Shown piece after piece: positions 1-8,730 of a stretch of 64,000 bases of DNA (positions are counted from its first letter, which is position 1; the number at the start of each line of letters is the position of its first letter). Source of the stretch: Deltaproteobacteria bacterium (GTDB lineage: Bacteria > Desulfobacterota > Desulfobacteria > Desulfobacterales > Desulfatirhabdiaceae); assembly GCA_016219185.1 (NCBI GenBank), contig JACRBZ010000008.1, positions 1-64,000 of the forward strand, given 5' to 3'. A model generated the notes under the pieces. The model searched no databases. It was not told the DNA's origin and worked only from the letters and a program-made list of their open reading frames with translations. The translations under genes were made by a program, and so were the position numbers.

Positions 1-476
1 CCAAATGCGTTCCGGTCATAAAAGACGGCGACAAATGGGTCAGAAACCCGGCCGTGATCACGGATCAATATCTGGATGACGGCGAAATCGTTTACGGGGA
101 ATTCAAGTCCGGCGATGCCGCCAAAAAGGCCAGGGAATACGTCAAAACCGCAACGACCAGCTTTGAAAGGCTGGATGCGGAACTAAATAAAATCATCTGG
201 ACATTCACCAACCTGTTCCCCGGCTGCCTGATCAAAAGCGTCGAGGGTATCCGGCTGAAAAAGAAATTCTTTTGGGACCAGGCCAAGGTCATCAATCGCC
301 ACTGGCTGGCAGCCAATATGGCCACCGAAGCCTATCTGGGATTCAATGCCTTTAATACCAAAAAAATCACCGGCAAGGACACCATCGATTTTATCGAATA
401 CCGGCGGCGGATTGCCGGCAGCTCGGCCTTTGACGCCGAATTCATGGCCGCTGTGCTGGGAAAACCGAAATTGTAA
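1..476 (+). CDS. bamA: 6-oxocyclohex-1-ene-1-carbonyl-CoA hydrolase (C-terminal part)
   Basis: The reading frame is open at the left edge (codons from base 3) and ends at a TAA at 474-476, so only the last 157 codons are present. The family (Oah/BamA, about 375 aa, crotonase fold) hydrates and hydrolytically opens the ring of 6-oxocyclohex-1-ene-1-carbonyl-CoA to 3-hydroxypimelyl-CoA. The assignment rests on the stretch WVRNPAVITDQYLDD...GEFKSG, which I recognise as collinear with the Thauera enzyme (FVANPTVVTDRYLDE...GEFKAG), and on the conserved downstream pattern of an FPxC box followed by an RxWLAxNM box. The crotonase core lies outside the window. The context is strong: the hydratase (2670) and dehydrogenase (5720) that make its substrate are downstream on the same strand. 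The internal ATG at 54 is not the start. Confidence 0.88.
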   Translation, partial: KCVPVIKDGDKWVRNPAVITDQYLDDGEIVYGEFKSGDAAKKAREYVKTATTSFERLDAELNKIIWTFTNLFPGCLIKSVEGIRLKKKFFWDQAKVINRHWLAANMATEAYLGFNAFNTKKITGKDTIDFIEYRRRIAGSSAFDAEFMAAVLGKPKL

Positions 477-492
477 TTACGCAGGTAGCAAG

Positions 493-650
493 GCTGATAA
501 ACTCGTAAAAAGTCAAAACATGGGATGGCAAAGTAAAAAATTCAAGATCAAGGCACGCGAGTTCTGTCCGTGAGGCGTACTTTTGGGTACGCCGCAATGA
601 CGAAGGATGAAGCGCAACGCAGATATTGGATTTTTTACGAAGCCATCAAC
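493..650. repeat. Inverted-repeat intergenic element (MITE/REP-like)
   Basis: The 206 bp between bamA and the SDR gene holds two imperfect inverted arms, 493-514 and 629-650, matching at 16 of 22 positions when one is reverse-complemented; both contain the core CTCGTAAAAA or a close variant. Inside lies a perfect 7-bp hairpin, GGCGTAC/GTACGCC at 574-593. No ORF with coding character is present. A near-identical solo arm occurs at 8706-8721. It resembles a non-autonomous dispersed repeat; its family is unknown to me. Confidence 0.6.
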
Positions 651-682
651 CCTGATGGGAATTTAAAAAGGAGTAAGAACAT

Positions 683-1432
683 ATGCTGCTAAAAGGTAAA
701 AATGCGCTGGTGACCGGCGGATCACAGGGAATCGGGGCCGCCACATCCCTGGGGCTGGCTCTTGAAGGAGCCAATGTCTGCCTGCTGTACCGCAAACACG
801 CGGATGAGGCGTTTAAAATCAGAGACAGTATTCTTCAAATGGGACGAAAGGCCATTGCCCTATCCTGCAATATCGCATCGTTTTCAGAAGCCGAGCAGGT
901 GGTGAAGACAACCCTCGAAGCATTTGGAAGTATCGATATTCTGGTCAACAATGCGGGAATGAACTGGGACGGGGTCTCCTGGAAAATGACCGAAGAGCAG
1001 TGGGATAAGGTGATCGAGGTCAACCTGAAGGGCTATTTCAATTTCACCCGCCACGTGGCCCCGCTTTTAAAGGAACAGAAGTCCGGGAAAATCGTCAACA
1101 TCACGTCCATCAACGGCATTCGCGGGAAATTCGGCCAGACCAATTACTCGGCCTCGAAAGCCGGCATCATCGGATATACCAAGGCCGTGGCCAAGGAACT
1201 GGGGGCTTTTAACGTGAATGTGAACGCCGTGGCTCCGGGACTGATTGAAACGGCCATGCTGAAGGAATCCGAAGCCCATGACAAAATCGTCAACCTTGCC
1301 CTGGGTGAAATCGTCATGAAGCGCGTGGGCACCCCCGAAGATGTGGCCAATGTCATCGTGTTCCTGGCATCGGACAAGGCCCGTCACGTTACCGGCGAAG
1401 TCATCAAGGTCGATGGCGGACAATATATATAA
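683..1432 (+). CDS. SDR-family 3-oxoacyl/3-hydroxyacyl-CoA dehydrogenase
   Basis: A 249-aa short-chain dehydrogenase/reductase of classical length. Visible are the N-terminal nucleotide-binding motif GGSQGIGAA, the NNAG motif, the catalytic Ser (NITSINGI) and YSASK (Tyr-x3-Lys), and a C-terminal VDGG typical of FabG-like members. The start at 683 follows AAAAGGAG at about ten bases. It is 12 bp from the thiolase gene and likely in one transcript with it. In this context (benzoyl-CoA pathway) a role as NAD(P)-dependent 3-hydroxyacyl-CoA dehydrogenase in C7 dicarboxyl-CoA oxidation is plausible, but family members act on many substrates and the sequence alone does not fix this. Confidence 0.85.
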   Translation: MLLKGKNALVTGGSQGIGAATSLGLALEGANVCLLYRKHADEAFKIRDSILQMGRKAIALSCNIASFSEAEQVVKTTLEAFGSIDILVNNAGMNWDGVSWKMTEEQWDKVIEVNLKGYFNFTRHVAPLLKEQKSGKIVNITSINGIRGKFGQTNYSASKAGIIGYTKAVAKELGAFNVNVNAVAPGLIETAMLKESEAHDKIVNLALGEIVMKRVGTPEDVANVIVFLASDKARHVTGEVIKVDGGQYI

Positions 1433-1444
1433 AGGAGATCGAAC

Positions 1445-2644
1445 ATGTCAGTCAAACTATCAGACATCGTAGTCATCAGCGCGGCCCGAACCCCGATGGG
1501 ACGTTTCGGCGGAACCCTTAAAGACACGGCATCGTTTGACCTGGGAGCCACGGCCATCCGCGAAGCCATCCGCAGATCGGGAATTCAGGCAAGCGACGTA
1601 TCCGAAGTGATTTACGGATCCTGCCGGCAGGCCGGAAACGGTCCGAACCCCTCCCGGACCGCCAGTGTCCGGGCCGGCATTCCCATTAACATTTCCACCA
1701 ACTCCATCAATATGGCCTGTCCATCGGGAATGAAATGCGTTCATCTGGGAACCGAAGCCCTTCGCCTGGGAGATAGTGAAATCGTCGTTGCCGGCGGCAT
1801 GGATTCCATGAGCACCATTCCCTACCTGCTTAAAGGGGCCAGGTGGCAGGGATTCAGAATGGGACCCAAAACCCTCGAGGACGGCTGGACCGACTCCATC
1901 GATCCTTTAACCGGGCAGGGCATGGGGGATACGGCTGAAAATCTGGTTGAAAAATATGGCCTGAAACGCGAAGATCTGGACCAATTTGCCGTAGCCAGCC
2001 ACCAGAAAGCCGCTCTTGCACAAAAAGAAGGACGTTTCGACGAAGAAATCGTTTCGGTCGAAGTTCCGGCTGCCAGTAAAAAACAAGCACCCGTTCAGTT
2101 CAGCAAGGATGAAACCATCCGCTATGATGCCAGTCTCGAGCAAATGGCCAAACTCTCATCGTCTTTCCGTAAAGGCGGCAGCGTCACAGCCGGAAATTCC
2201 TGCGGATTGAGCGATGGGGCCTGCGCGGTTGTGATGACAACCCGGGAAAAAGCCAAGGAACTGGGCGCAAAGCCCTTATTTTCCTTTGTCAGTTTTGCGC
2301 AGGCCGCTGTCGAGCCTTCCACCATGGGCGAAGGGCCCGGTGTCGCAATCCCCATGGCTTTGAAAAAAGCCGGGATGACCCTCGGCGATATCGATTTGTT
2401 TGAAATCAATGAAGCTTTTGCCGCACAGGTATTAACCAATGTCTTGACCCTGAACCTGGATACGAGCAAACTCAACCTGAATGGCGGCGCCATTGCCCTG
2501 GGACATCCCACGGGTATCAGCGGATGCCGTATTCTGATAACCGGTTACCATATTCTGAAAACAACGGGAAAAGAAATTCTCTGCGCTTCGATCTGTGGCG
2601 GCGGCGGTGTGACAATGGCTGCAATCATCCGGCGCGAGCTGTAA
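1445..2644 (+). CDS. Acetyl-CoA C-acyltransferase (thiolase)
   Basis: A 399-aa thiolase of normal length. The acylated Cys lies near residue 92 in INMACPSGMK, the catalytic His in ALGHPTGISG near residue 354, and the second Cys in CASICGGGG near residue 384, so the full catalytic set is present. An AAAGGAG lies seven to eight bases before the ATG. It would cleave a 3-oxoacyl-CoA with CoA; in this gene neighbourhood 3-oxopimelyl-CoA (giving glutaryl-CoA and acetyl-CoA) is the natural candidate, by inference. It sits between the SDR and the dienoyl-CoA hydratase with short gaps, consistent with one operon. Confidence 0.92.
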   Translation: MSVKLSDIVVISAARTPMGRFGGTLKDTASFDLGATAIREAIRRSGIQASDVSEVIYGSCRQAGNGPNPSRTASVRAGIPINISTNSINMACPSGMKCVHLGTEALRLGDSEIVVAGGMDSMSTIPYLLKGARWQGFRMGPKTLEDGWTDSIDPLTGQGMGDTAENLVEKYGLKREDLDQFAVASHQKAALAQKEGRFDEEIVSVEVPAASKKQAPVQFSKDETIRYDASLEQMAKLSSSFRKGGSVTAGNSCGLSDGACAVVMTTREKAKELGAKPLFSFVSFAQAAVEPSTMGEGPGVAIPMALKKAGMTLGDIDLFEINEAFAAQVLTNVLTLNLDTSKLNLNGGAIALGHPTGISGCRILITGYHILKTTGKEILCASICGGGGVTMAAIIRREL

Positions 2645-2669
2645 CCAGACAAAAAAGGAAAATGCCATC

Positions 2670-3440
2670 ATGTCGGATTCTCAAACCATAAAATCAGAAA
2701 TATCCGAAGGCGTTGCCCGCCTGACATTTGCCAGGCCCAAACACAATGTATTCAATATCGCGATGATGCAGGAGTTCAATGCCGCTCTGGAATCCCTGAA
2801 TGCCGAAAAGGACCTGAAATGCGTGGTGATTCTGGGAGAAGGCTCCAGTTGGTGCGCGGGCGTGGATGTGGGCGACCACAGGCCGGAGCTGGTGAATCAG
2901 ATGATCAGCACCTTCAACCAGGCGCTTCAATCGATCGAAGCCATTCCGGTTCCGGTCATTGCCGCGGTTCACGGCGCCTGCCTCGGCGGGGGAATGGAAT
3001 TTGCCATTGCCTGCGATATGGTGGTGGCTGCCCAAAAAGCCAAGTTCGGCCAGCCCGAGGTCAAACTGGGGTTTTTCCCGCCGTATGCGGCCATCCGGCT
3101 GCCCGCCCTGGTGGGGCCTGCCAAGGCCATTGAAATCTGCGCCACCGGCAGAACCTATTCCGCGGATGAGGCGGTTTCCATGGGGTTTGTCACCCGCGCG
3201 GTGGAAAACGAGCAATTTGATGCGGAAATCGCCAAACTCGTCGGGGAAATCCAGTCCAGCAGCCCCCTGATTCTGCGGTTGAACAAACAGGCGGTCAAGG
3301 CGCATCTTGGCATGAATTTCCCCAAAGCCATTGAAAGCGTCAGCGATCTTTTCCTCAACACCTTGATGAAAACCGAAGATACGCTTGAAGGTATCGCCAG
3401 TTTTTATGAAAAACGAAAATCCATATGGAAAAACAAATGA
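2670..3440 (+). CDS. bamR: Cyclohexa-1,5-diene-1-carbonyl-CoA hydratase
   Basis: A 256-aa crotonase-fold protein. The pattern ARPKHNVFN near the N-terminus, GVDVGDH where generic hydratases have an AGAD-type oxyanion loop, GGGMEFA, and KFGQPEVKLGFFPP match the dienoyl-CoA hydratase (Dch/BamR) subgroup rather than general enoyl-CoA hydratases. The enzyme adds water to cyclohexa-1,5-diene-1-carbonyl-CoA, the product of benzoyl-CoA reductase, giving 6-hydroxycyclohex-1-ene-1-carbonyl-CoA. That product is the substrate of the dehydrogenase encoded at 5720, which supports the call. Spacing to the thiolase is 25 bp. A less specific crotonase role is possible but less likely given both flanking pathway genes. 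Confidence 0.82.
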   Translation: MSDSQTIKSEISEGVARLTFARPKHNVFNIAMMQEFNAALESLNAEKDLKCVVILGEGSSWCAGVDVGDHRPELVNQMISTFNQALQSIEAIPVPVIAAVHGACLGGGMEFAIACDMVVAAQKAKFGQPEVKLGFFPPYAAIRLPALVGPAKAIEICATGRTYSADEAVSMGFVTRAVENEQFDAEIAKLVGEIQSSSPLILRLNKQAVKAHLGMNFPKAIESVSDLFLNTLMKTEDTLEGIASFYEKRKSIWKNK

Positions 3441-3535
3441 ATTTAGGATAAGGGGTTACGGCAGATGCGTGACGGGCTGAAAAACCTGCTGCGCCATCTG
3501 CCGCAACTCTCCACATTTTTATCTTGGAGGCCATA

Positions 3536-5575
3536 ATGTCACAGATCCAGAAAATCGGCGTCATCGGCGCCGGCAACATGGGCAGCGGTATTGCCCAGAA
3601 GATTGCACAGGAAGGCATCCCTGTGGTTATGATCGACACCCAGGAAGAATTTGTTCAAAGAGGACTCAATACGATTCAAAGACTGCTCCAGGAAGGTGTG
3701 GAACGCAAGCTGTTCAAGCCTGAAAAAGTCGCGGAAATCCTGTCCCGGATTACCGCGACAACGGACTTTACCGCCGTGCAGGATGCCGATCTGGTCATTG
3801 AAGCTGTTTTTGAAGACAAGGCCGTCAAAACCGGGCTGTTTAAAAAACTGGATGCCATCTGCTCGGAAAAGACGATTCTGGCAACCAACACCTCCAGTTT
3901 TTATGTCCGCGATTTTGCCGGACAGATTTCCAGGCCGGACCGGTTCGTGGGTCTCCATTATTTTTTTCATCCAGCCAAAAACCGGCTTCTGGAAGTGATC
4001 CCCCATGATGGCACCAGCCCTGAAACCATTGAAAAATCACTGCTGGCAGCCAAACTTCACGGCAAAACCGCCATCCTGGTCAAGGATGCCCCGGGATTTG
4101 CCGTCAACCGGTTTTTTGTTCCGTTTTTAAATGAAGCCGCCAGAATGCTGGAAGAAGGCATTGCCGACATCCCGACCATCGAGGAAGCCTCCAAGCGGGC
4201 CTTCAAGATCGGCATGGGGCCGTTTCAGCTCATGAATGTCACCGGAATCCCCATTGCCAATCATGCCGCGACCACTCTGGGCAATGAGCTGGGGCCATTT
4301 TATGCGCCCTGTGACAAGTTAAAGGCCCAGATGGATAAAAAGGAAAACTGGAATCTGGATGGCCCCGTGGATGAATCCCGGATTCAGGCCGTGTCCGATC
4401 GGATGTACGGGGTTTGCCTGGGAGTATCCGCGGCCCTGGTGGATGAAGGCGTCGCCTCCATCGAGGATACGGACCGCGGCGCCAAAATCGGGCTCCGGTG
4501 GACACTCGGGCCGTTTGAAATCATGAACCGGATCGGAATCGACAAGACCCATGCCGTGGTTCAGGCCATCAGCGCAAAATACCCGGATTTCAAGATGCCC
4601 GAACTTCTCAAAAAGCAGAAACAAGTCGGTAAACCCTTTGAATTCAATTTTGTGGATGTCACGGTCAAAGACGGCATTGCAACCCTTACCCTGAATCGCC
4701 CGGAAGCCATGAATGCGCTGAACGAGCAGCTCGTGGCCCAGCTCGGCACCCGGTTTGCCGAGGCCGAGGCCCGGGCCGATGTCAAGGCGATCGTGATTCA
4801 AGGTGCCGGAAAAGCCTTTGTGGCCGGCGCGGACATCCGGTATTTCGTCAACAAGATCAAGGCGGACCGCATCCCCGATATCGTGAATTTTACACGAAAA
4901 GGCCATGAGGTGTTTTTAAAAATCGAAAATTCCGCCAAACTCACCATCGCCCTTCTGGATGGGCTGTCCCTTGGCGGCGGCAGCGAACTGGCACTGGCCT
5001 GTCAGGCCATTGTGGCCACATCCGCCGGATCCATGGCTTTTCCGGAAACCGGCATCGGCATCTTTCCGGGCCTGGGGGGCATGCTGCGCCTGACCCGCCA
5101 GGTGGGGCCGGAGCTTGCCAAATATTATGTCTTCACCGGTGCGCCCATCAGCGCCCGGGACGCCAAAGACCTGGGCGTTGTACAAAAGCTCGTTGAACCC
5201 GCGGATATTCCGGATGCCATTCAGGCACTGGTTTCCGAAGGCAAGCCGGATAAATACCGGGCACGGAATCTTCCGGACAGATTCAAGCCGCTTGCGGACA
5301 TGTTTACGATGAATCGCGTCACCTCCTGGCTGGAAGGAAAAATTCCGGAAAGCGTATCCGCCGATTCTGGCGCAAAAACACTGAAAACCATTGGATTCAA
5401 GGCACCGCTGGCGCTTAAGATTTCCGCTGAAATCATCGACCTGCAGCAAGGGAAATCCATGACGGATGCGGTTGAAATCGAACTTGGCAATCTGGCCAGG
5501 ATATTTGCCACAGCCGATGCCCTGGAAGGCTTGTCCACGGCGGGCCGAAAACGGCCGGAATTCAAGGGCGTTTGA
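3536..5575 (+). CDS. 3-hydroxyacyl-CoA dehydrogenase / enoyl-CoA hydratase fusion
   Basis: A bifunctional protein of 679 aa. The N-terminal half is a 3-hydroxyacyl-CoA dehydrogenase: NAD motif GVIGAGNMGSGIAQ, NTSSF and GLHYFFHPA blocks, then the helical C-terminal domain in two units (near MGPFQLMN and LGPFEIMN). From about residue 375 a crotonase domain follows (LNRPEAMNALN, FVAGADIRY, GLSLGGGSELA). This order is the reverse of FadB. Start chosen at ATG 3536 because TTGGAGG lies just upstream; the frame could be extended to a TTG at 3524 without support. It would perform hydration and 3-hydroxyacyl oxidation in beta-oxidation, probably of C7 dicarboxyl-CoA from ring cleavage (inference). Confidence 0.9.
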   Translation: MSQIQKIGVIGAGNMGSGIAQKIAQEGIPVVMIDTQEEFVQRGLNTIQRLLQEGVERKLFKPEKVAEILSRITATTDFTAVQDADLVIEAVFEDKAVKTGLFKKLDAICSEKTILATNTSSFYVRDFAGQISRPDRFVGLHYFFHPAKNRLLEVIPHDGTSPETIEKSLLAAKLHGKTAILVKDAPGFAVNRFFVPFLNEAARMLEEGIADIPTIEEASKRAFKIGMGPFQLMNVTGIPIANHAATTLGNELGPFYAPCDKLKAQMDKKENWNLDGPVDESRIQAVSDRMYGVCLGVSAALVDEGVASIEDTDRGAKIGLRWTLGPFEIMNRIGIDKTHAVVQAISAKYPDFKMPELLKKQKQVGKPFEFNFVDVTVKDGIATLTLNRPEAMNALNEQLVAQLGTRFAEAEARADVKAIVIQGAGKAFVAGADIRYFVNKIKADRIPDIVNFTRKGHEVFLKIENSAKLTIALLDGLSLGGGSELALACQAIVATSAGSMAFPETGIGIFPGLGGMLRLTRQVGPELAKYYVFTGAPISARDAKDLGVVQKLVEPADIPDAIQALVSEGKPDKYRARNLPDRFKPLADMFTMNRVTSWLEGKIPESVSADSGAKTLKTIGFKAPLALKISAEIIDLQQGKSMTDAVEIELGNLARIFATADALEGLSTAGRKRPEFKGV

Positions 5576-5640
5576 AAAACGGAATGCCGGCATCCGCGGA
5601 AAAATACAAGACCATTTATACCCGAAGACTTCGGGCTCAA

Positions 5641-5678
5641 GGCTGAAGGCGGATCGCTTCGGCTTTCGCCTTTCAGCC
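5641..5678 (+). other. Intergenic hairpin before bamQ
   Basis: GGCTGAAGGCG (5641-5651) pairs with CGCCTTTCAGCC (5667-5678) with one bulged base. No T-run follows, so it is not a normal intrinsic terminator. It lies in the 144-bp gap between the fusion gene and bamQ and may stabilise or process the mRNA. Confidence 0.4.
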
Positions 5679-5719
5679 CGAATGCCCGGGGTCCCCTATT
5701 ATCAAGGAGCGTTAAAGCT

Positions 5720-6802
5720 ATGAATATGACATCCTGGCAAATGACAGAAACCAATAAACCCATTGTCGAAGTAAAATCTCCGCTTCCAACGCCGGGCCCG
5801 GGCGAAGTCCTCCTGCGGGTGGCCGGATGCGGTGTTTGTCATACCGATCTCGGCTTTTTCTACGACGGAGTCCGGACCAAATCCCCCATGCCCCTGACCC
5901 TGGGCCATGAAATCAGCGGATTTGTTGAAGCCACCGGCCCCGGAGCCGAAGCCTGGAAACAAAAAGCCGTCATTGTCCCGGCGGTCATGCCCTGCGGCGG
6001 ATGCGATGTCTGCTCCAGGGATCTGGGCAATATCTGCCCGACGCAGAAAATGCCCGGAAACGATATTCAGGGCGGTTTTGCCAGCCATATTCGGGTTCCG
6101 GCCGCTCAGCTTTGCGAAGTTCCGGTAAATGTGGATGGCAAGCCCATGGGACTGGCCGATGTCTCTCTGGCGGAGATATCCGTTATTGCCGATGCCCTGA
6201 CCACCCCATATCAGGCCATTCTGGAATCCGGCCTCACCGACAAGGATACCGCCATTTTCATCGGCGTGGGCGGAGTCGGGGGCTTTGGGGCCCAGATTGC
6301 CAAGGCTTTCGGGGCCACCGTCATCGGAATCGATGTGGATTCGTCCAAGCTGGACGCCCTTTCTCCATACATTGACGCCACATTCAACGTAAGAGAACTG
6401 GCTCCCAAGGATCTTAAAAAGGCCGTGTCCGATTTTGTCAAGAGTAAGGGCCGGAGACGAACGGAATGGAAAATTTTTGAAACCTCCGGAACCGCGGCCG
6501 GCCAGAAAACCGCCTTCGGGCTTCTGGTCCACGGCGCATCCCTGGCTGTTGTGGGATTTACCATGGACAGCGTGGAAATCCGGCTGTCCAATCTCATGGC
6601 CTTTCATGCCTCGGCCAGGGGAAGCTGGGGATGCATTCCCAAATATTACCCGGCTGTATTAAATCTTGTCCTTTCAGACAAGGTGAAAATCAAGCCTTTT
6701 GTCAAATGCTTTCCGCTGTCTGAAATCAACACGGTGTTTGAAATGGTCCATAGCCGGAAAATCCAGCAGCGGCCCATTCTGGTTCCTGACGCTCTTATCT
6801 GA
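5720..6802 (+). CDS. bamQ: 6-hydroxycyclohex-1-ene-1-carbonyl-CoA dehydrogenase
   Basis: A 360-aa zinc-dependent medium-chain alcohol dehydrogenase. The catalytic zinc site is seen in GCGVCHTDLGF and GHEISG, the structural zinc loop in CGGCDVCSRDLGNIC, and the Rossmann motif in GVGGVGGFG. The N-terminal section with FFYDGVRTKSPMPLTLGHE and the following VEATGPGAEAW match the 6-hydroxycyclohex-1-ene-1-carbonyl-CoA dehydrogenase (Had/BamQ) subgroup as I know it. It oxidises the BamR product to 6-oxocyclohex-1-ene-1-carbonyl-CoA, the BamA substrate. ATG at 5720 has AAGGAG about ten bases upstream; a second in-frame ATG lies two codons on. Together with bamA and bamR it defines the lower benzoyl-CoA module. 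Confidence 0.86.
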   Translation: MNMTSWQMTETNKPIVEVKSPLPTPGPGEVLLRVAGCGVCHTDLGFFYDGVRTKSPMPLTLGHEISGFVEATGPGAEAWKQKAVIVPAVMPCGGCDVCSRDLGNICPTQKMPGNDIQGGFASHIRVPAAQLCEVPVNVDGKPMGLADVSLAEISVIADALTTPYQAILESGLTDKDTAIFIGVGGVGGFGAQIAKAFGATVIGIDVDSSKLDALSPYIDATFNVRELAPKDLKKAVSDFVKSKGRRRTEWKIFETSGTAAGQKTAFGLLVHGASLAVVGFTMDSVEIRLSNLMAFHASARGSWGCIPKYYPAVLNLVLSDKVKIKPFVKCFPLSEINTVFEMVHSRKIQQRPILVPDALI

Positions 6803-6835
6803 GACCATGTTTTTTATACATTGAAGGAACGAACT

Positions 6836-8686
6836 ATGCACAAACTCCTGACCGACCAACCCGGCGCAACCATGGTGCTGCTGGGAAATGAAGCCATTAC
6901 CCGGGGAGCCATCGAAGCCGGCGTTGCGGTTGCCACCACTTACCCCGGCACGCCGTCCTCAGAAATCTCCTTGAATTTTTTTCAGATATCCCAGGAATCG
7001 AGTCTGTATTTCGAATACAGCACCAATGAAAAAGTCGCACTTGAAGTGGCTGCGGCAACGGCCAATTCCGGGGTTCGCAGCATGTGCGTGATGAAACACG
7101 TGGGACTGAATGTGGCGGCGGACGCCCTGATGACCCTGGCATATGTCGGGGTCAAGGGCGGATTGATCATTCTGACCGCCGATGATCCCTTCATGTTCTC
7201 CAGCCAGAACGAGCAGGACAACCGGTATTATGGAAAACTTTCCGGGCTTGCGGTCTTGGAGCCGTCCTCGGTGGAAGAAGCAAAGAACATGATCCCCTAT
7301 GCCTTTGAACTTTCCGAAGCCCTGCAAGAACCGGTGATTTTCCGGACCACGACCCGGATCAACCACTCAACAGCGCCGGTCACCCTGGGAGCTATCCAGG
7401 AGCGCGTCTGCAGAGGGGATTTTGCAAAAGATCCATTCAATTATGTCACGGTTCCGGCAGTTTCCAGAAAACTTCATGTCAAGCTTCTGGCCAATCTGGA
7501 CAAGGCCGCGGAACGCTCCGAAGCCTCCCCCTATAATTTTGTTTCCGGAAGCGGCACGTGGGGAATCATCTGCAACGGCGTCAGTTTTGCGTACCTTAGC
7601 GACGCTGTACGGGATCTTGGCGTTCAGGACAGGGTCAAGCTCCTTCGCATCGGCTTTTCACACCCCATGCCCCAAAAAATGATCAAGGGGTTTTTAGGGT
7701 CCTGCGAAAAAGTGCTCGTGGTCGAAGAAGGCGAGCCCTTCATGGAAGAAGCTATCAAAGCCTTTGCTCAGGAGGCAGGGCTAACCCTTCCCATCAACGG
7801 CAAAGGCAAGGACCTTTTCTCAAGGCTCTATGAATTCAATCCGCGACTTGTCCGCCAGGTGGTGGCCGCCTATTTCGGCGTTCCCTGCGAGGTCGAGCCC
7901 GTGGTGGATCTGTCGAATATTCCCGAGATTCCCCAGCGCCCGCCCAATCTTTGTGCCGGATGCTCTCACCGGGCCACGTTCTATGCGGTCAAGAAAGCCG
8001 CGGAAGGCCTTTCCACCATTTATCCCACGGACATCGGCTGCTATACGCTGGGGTTCTTGCCACCGCTGTCAATGGGTGATTTTCTGATCTGCATGGGGTC
8101 ATCCGCCGGCACATCCGCCGGATTTTCCAAGGTTACGGACAAAAAAGTGGTCTCCTTTATCGGAGACTCCACATTTTTTCATTCCGGAATTCCCGGCCTG
8201 GTGAACGCGGTCTTCAATAACCACAATTTCACCTTCGTGATTCTGGACAACGGCATCACGGCCATGACCGGCCACCAGCCGAACCCCGGCGTCGATATGG
8301 GACTGATGAACCTCCAAGGGTATGGACAGATCTCGATCGAGGCCGTTGTCCGGGCTCTGGGCGTTCCCCATGTTGCCGTCATTCAGCCCTACAAGGTTAA
8401 AAAGAGCATCGAAACCCTTCGCGAAGCCTTCAATTTCAAGGGGGTGTCGGTTGTAATCTCCAAGGAAATGTGCACCCTGTACGCCAAGGGATTTAAAAAG
8501 ACCAAATCCCGCGCTTATTATGTCAGCGATAAGTGCCGGAATCACCGGGATTGTATCAGTCAACTGGCCTGCCCGGCCTTTTTTCTGGAAGCGGAAAGGG
8601 TAAAGATCGATCCGGTCATGTGCGCCGGATGCGCGGTATGCGCCCAGATCTGCCCGGAAAACGCCATATTGCCCGTTAAGGCATAA
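6836..8686 (+). CDS. iorA: Indolepyruvate:ferredoxin oxidoreductase, alpha subunit
   Basis: A 616-aa protein with IorA architecture: an N-terminal 2-oxoacid oxidoreductase pyrimidine-binding domain (YPGTPSSEI), a middle domain, a thiamine-diphosphate domain (NLCAGCSHRATF, then GDSTFFHSGIPG and VILDN), and a C-terminal ferredoxin-like segment with CAGCAVCAQICPEN; further Cys occur at CRNHRDC. IorAB oxidises aryl-pyruvates to arylacetyl-CoA and reduces ferredoxin. ATG 6836 is preferred because GAAGGA precedes it; the TTG at 6821 in the same frame lacks support. Lying between bamQ and a phenylacetate-CoA ligase, it could feed aromatic amino-acid carbon toward phenylacetyl-CoA or supply reduced ferredoxin; the choice is inference. 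Confidence 0.9.
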   Translation: MHKLLTDQPGATMVLLGNEAITRGAIEAGVAVATTYPGTPSSEISLNFFQISQESSLYFEYSTNEKVALEVAAATANSGVRSMCVMKHVGLNVAADALMTLAYVGVKGGLIILTADDPFMFSSQNEQDNRYYGKLSGLAVLEPSSVEEAKNMIPYAFELSEALQEPVIFRTTTRINHSTAPVTLGAIQERVCRGDFAKDPFNYVTVPAVSRKLHVKLLANLDKAAERSEASPYNFVSGSGTWGIICNGVSFAYLSDAVRDLGVQDRVKLLRIGFSHPMPQKMIKGFLGSCEKVLVVEEGEPFMEEAIKAFAQEAGLTLPINGKGKDLFSRLYEFNPRLVRQVVAAYFGVPCEVEPVVDLSNIPEIPQRPPNLCAGCSHRATFYAVKKAAEGLSTIYPTDIGCYTLGFLPPLSMGDFLICMGSSAGTSAGFSKVTDKKVVSFIGDSTFFHSGIPGLVNAVFNNHNFTFVILDNGITAMTGHQPNPGVDMGLMNLQGYGQISIEAVVRALGVPHVAVIQPYKVKKSIETLREAFNFKGVSVVISKEMCTLYAKGFKKTKSRAYYVSDKCRNHRDCISQLACPAFFLEAERVKIDPVMCAGCAVCAQICPENAILPVKA

Positions 8687-8705
8687 AGGTTTTTTTCATT
8701 TAACT

Positions 8706-8721
8706 TTGATGAACTCGTAAA
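8706..8721 (+). repeat. Solo arm of the 493-650 repeat
   Basis: TTGATGAACTCGTAAA differs from the left arm of the 493-650 element (TGATAAACTCGTAAA) at a single position over 15 bases. It sits in the 44-bp gap between iorA and iorB, just before the iorB start. Confidence 0.5.
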
Positions 8722-8730
8722 GGAAACCAT

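Noticed and set aside
5702..6607. 301-codon antisense frame across bamQ
   Set aside because: Shadow of the zinc alcohol dehydrogenase gene, no motifs or ribosome site.
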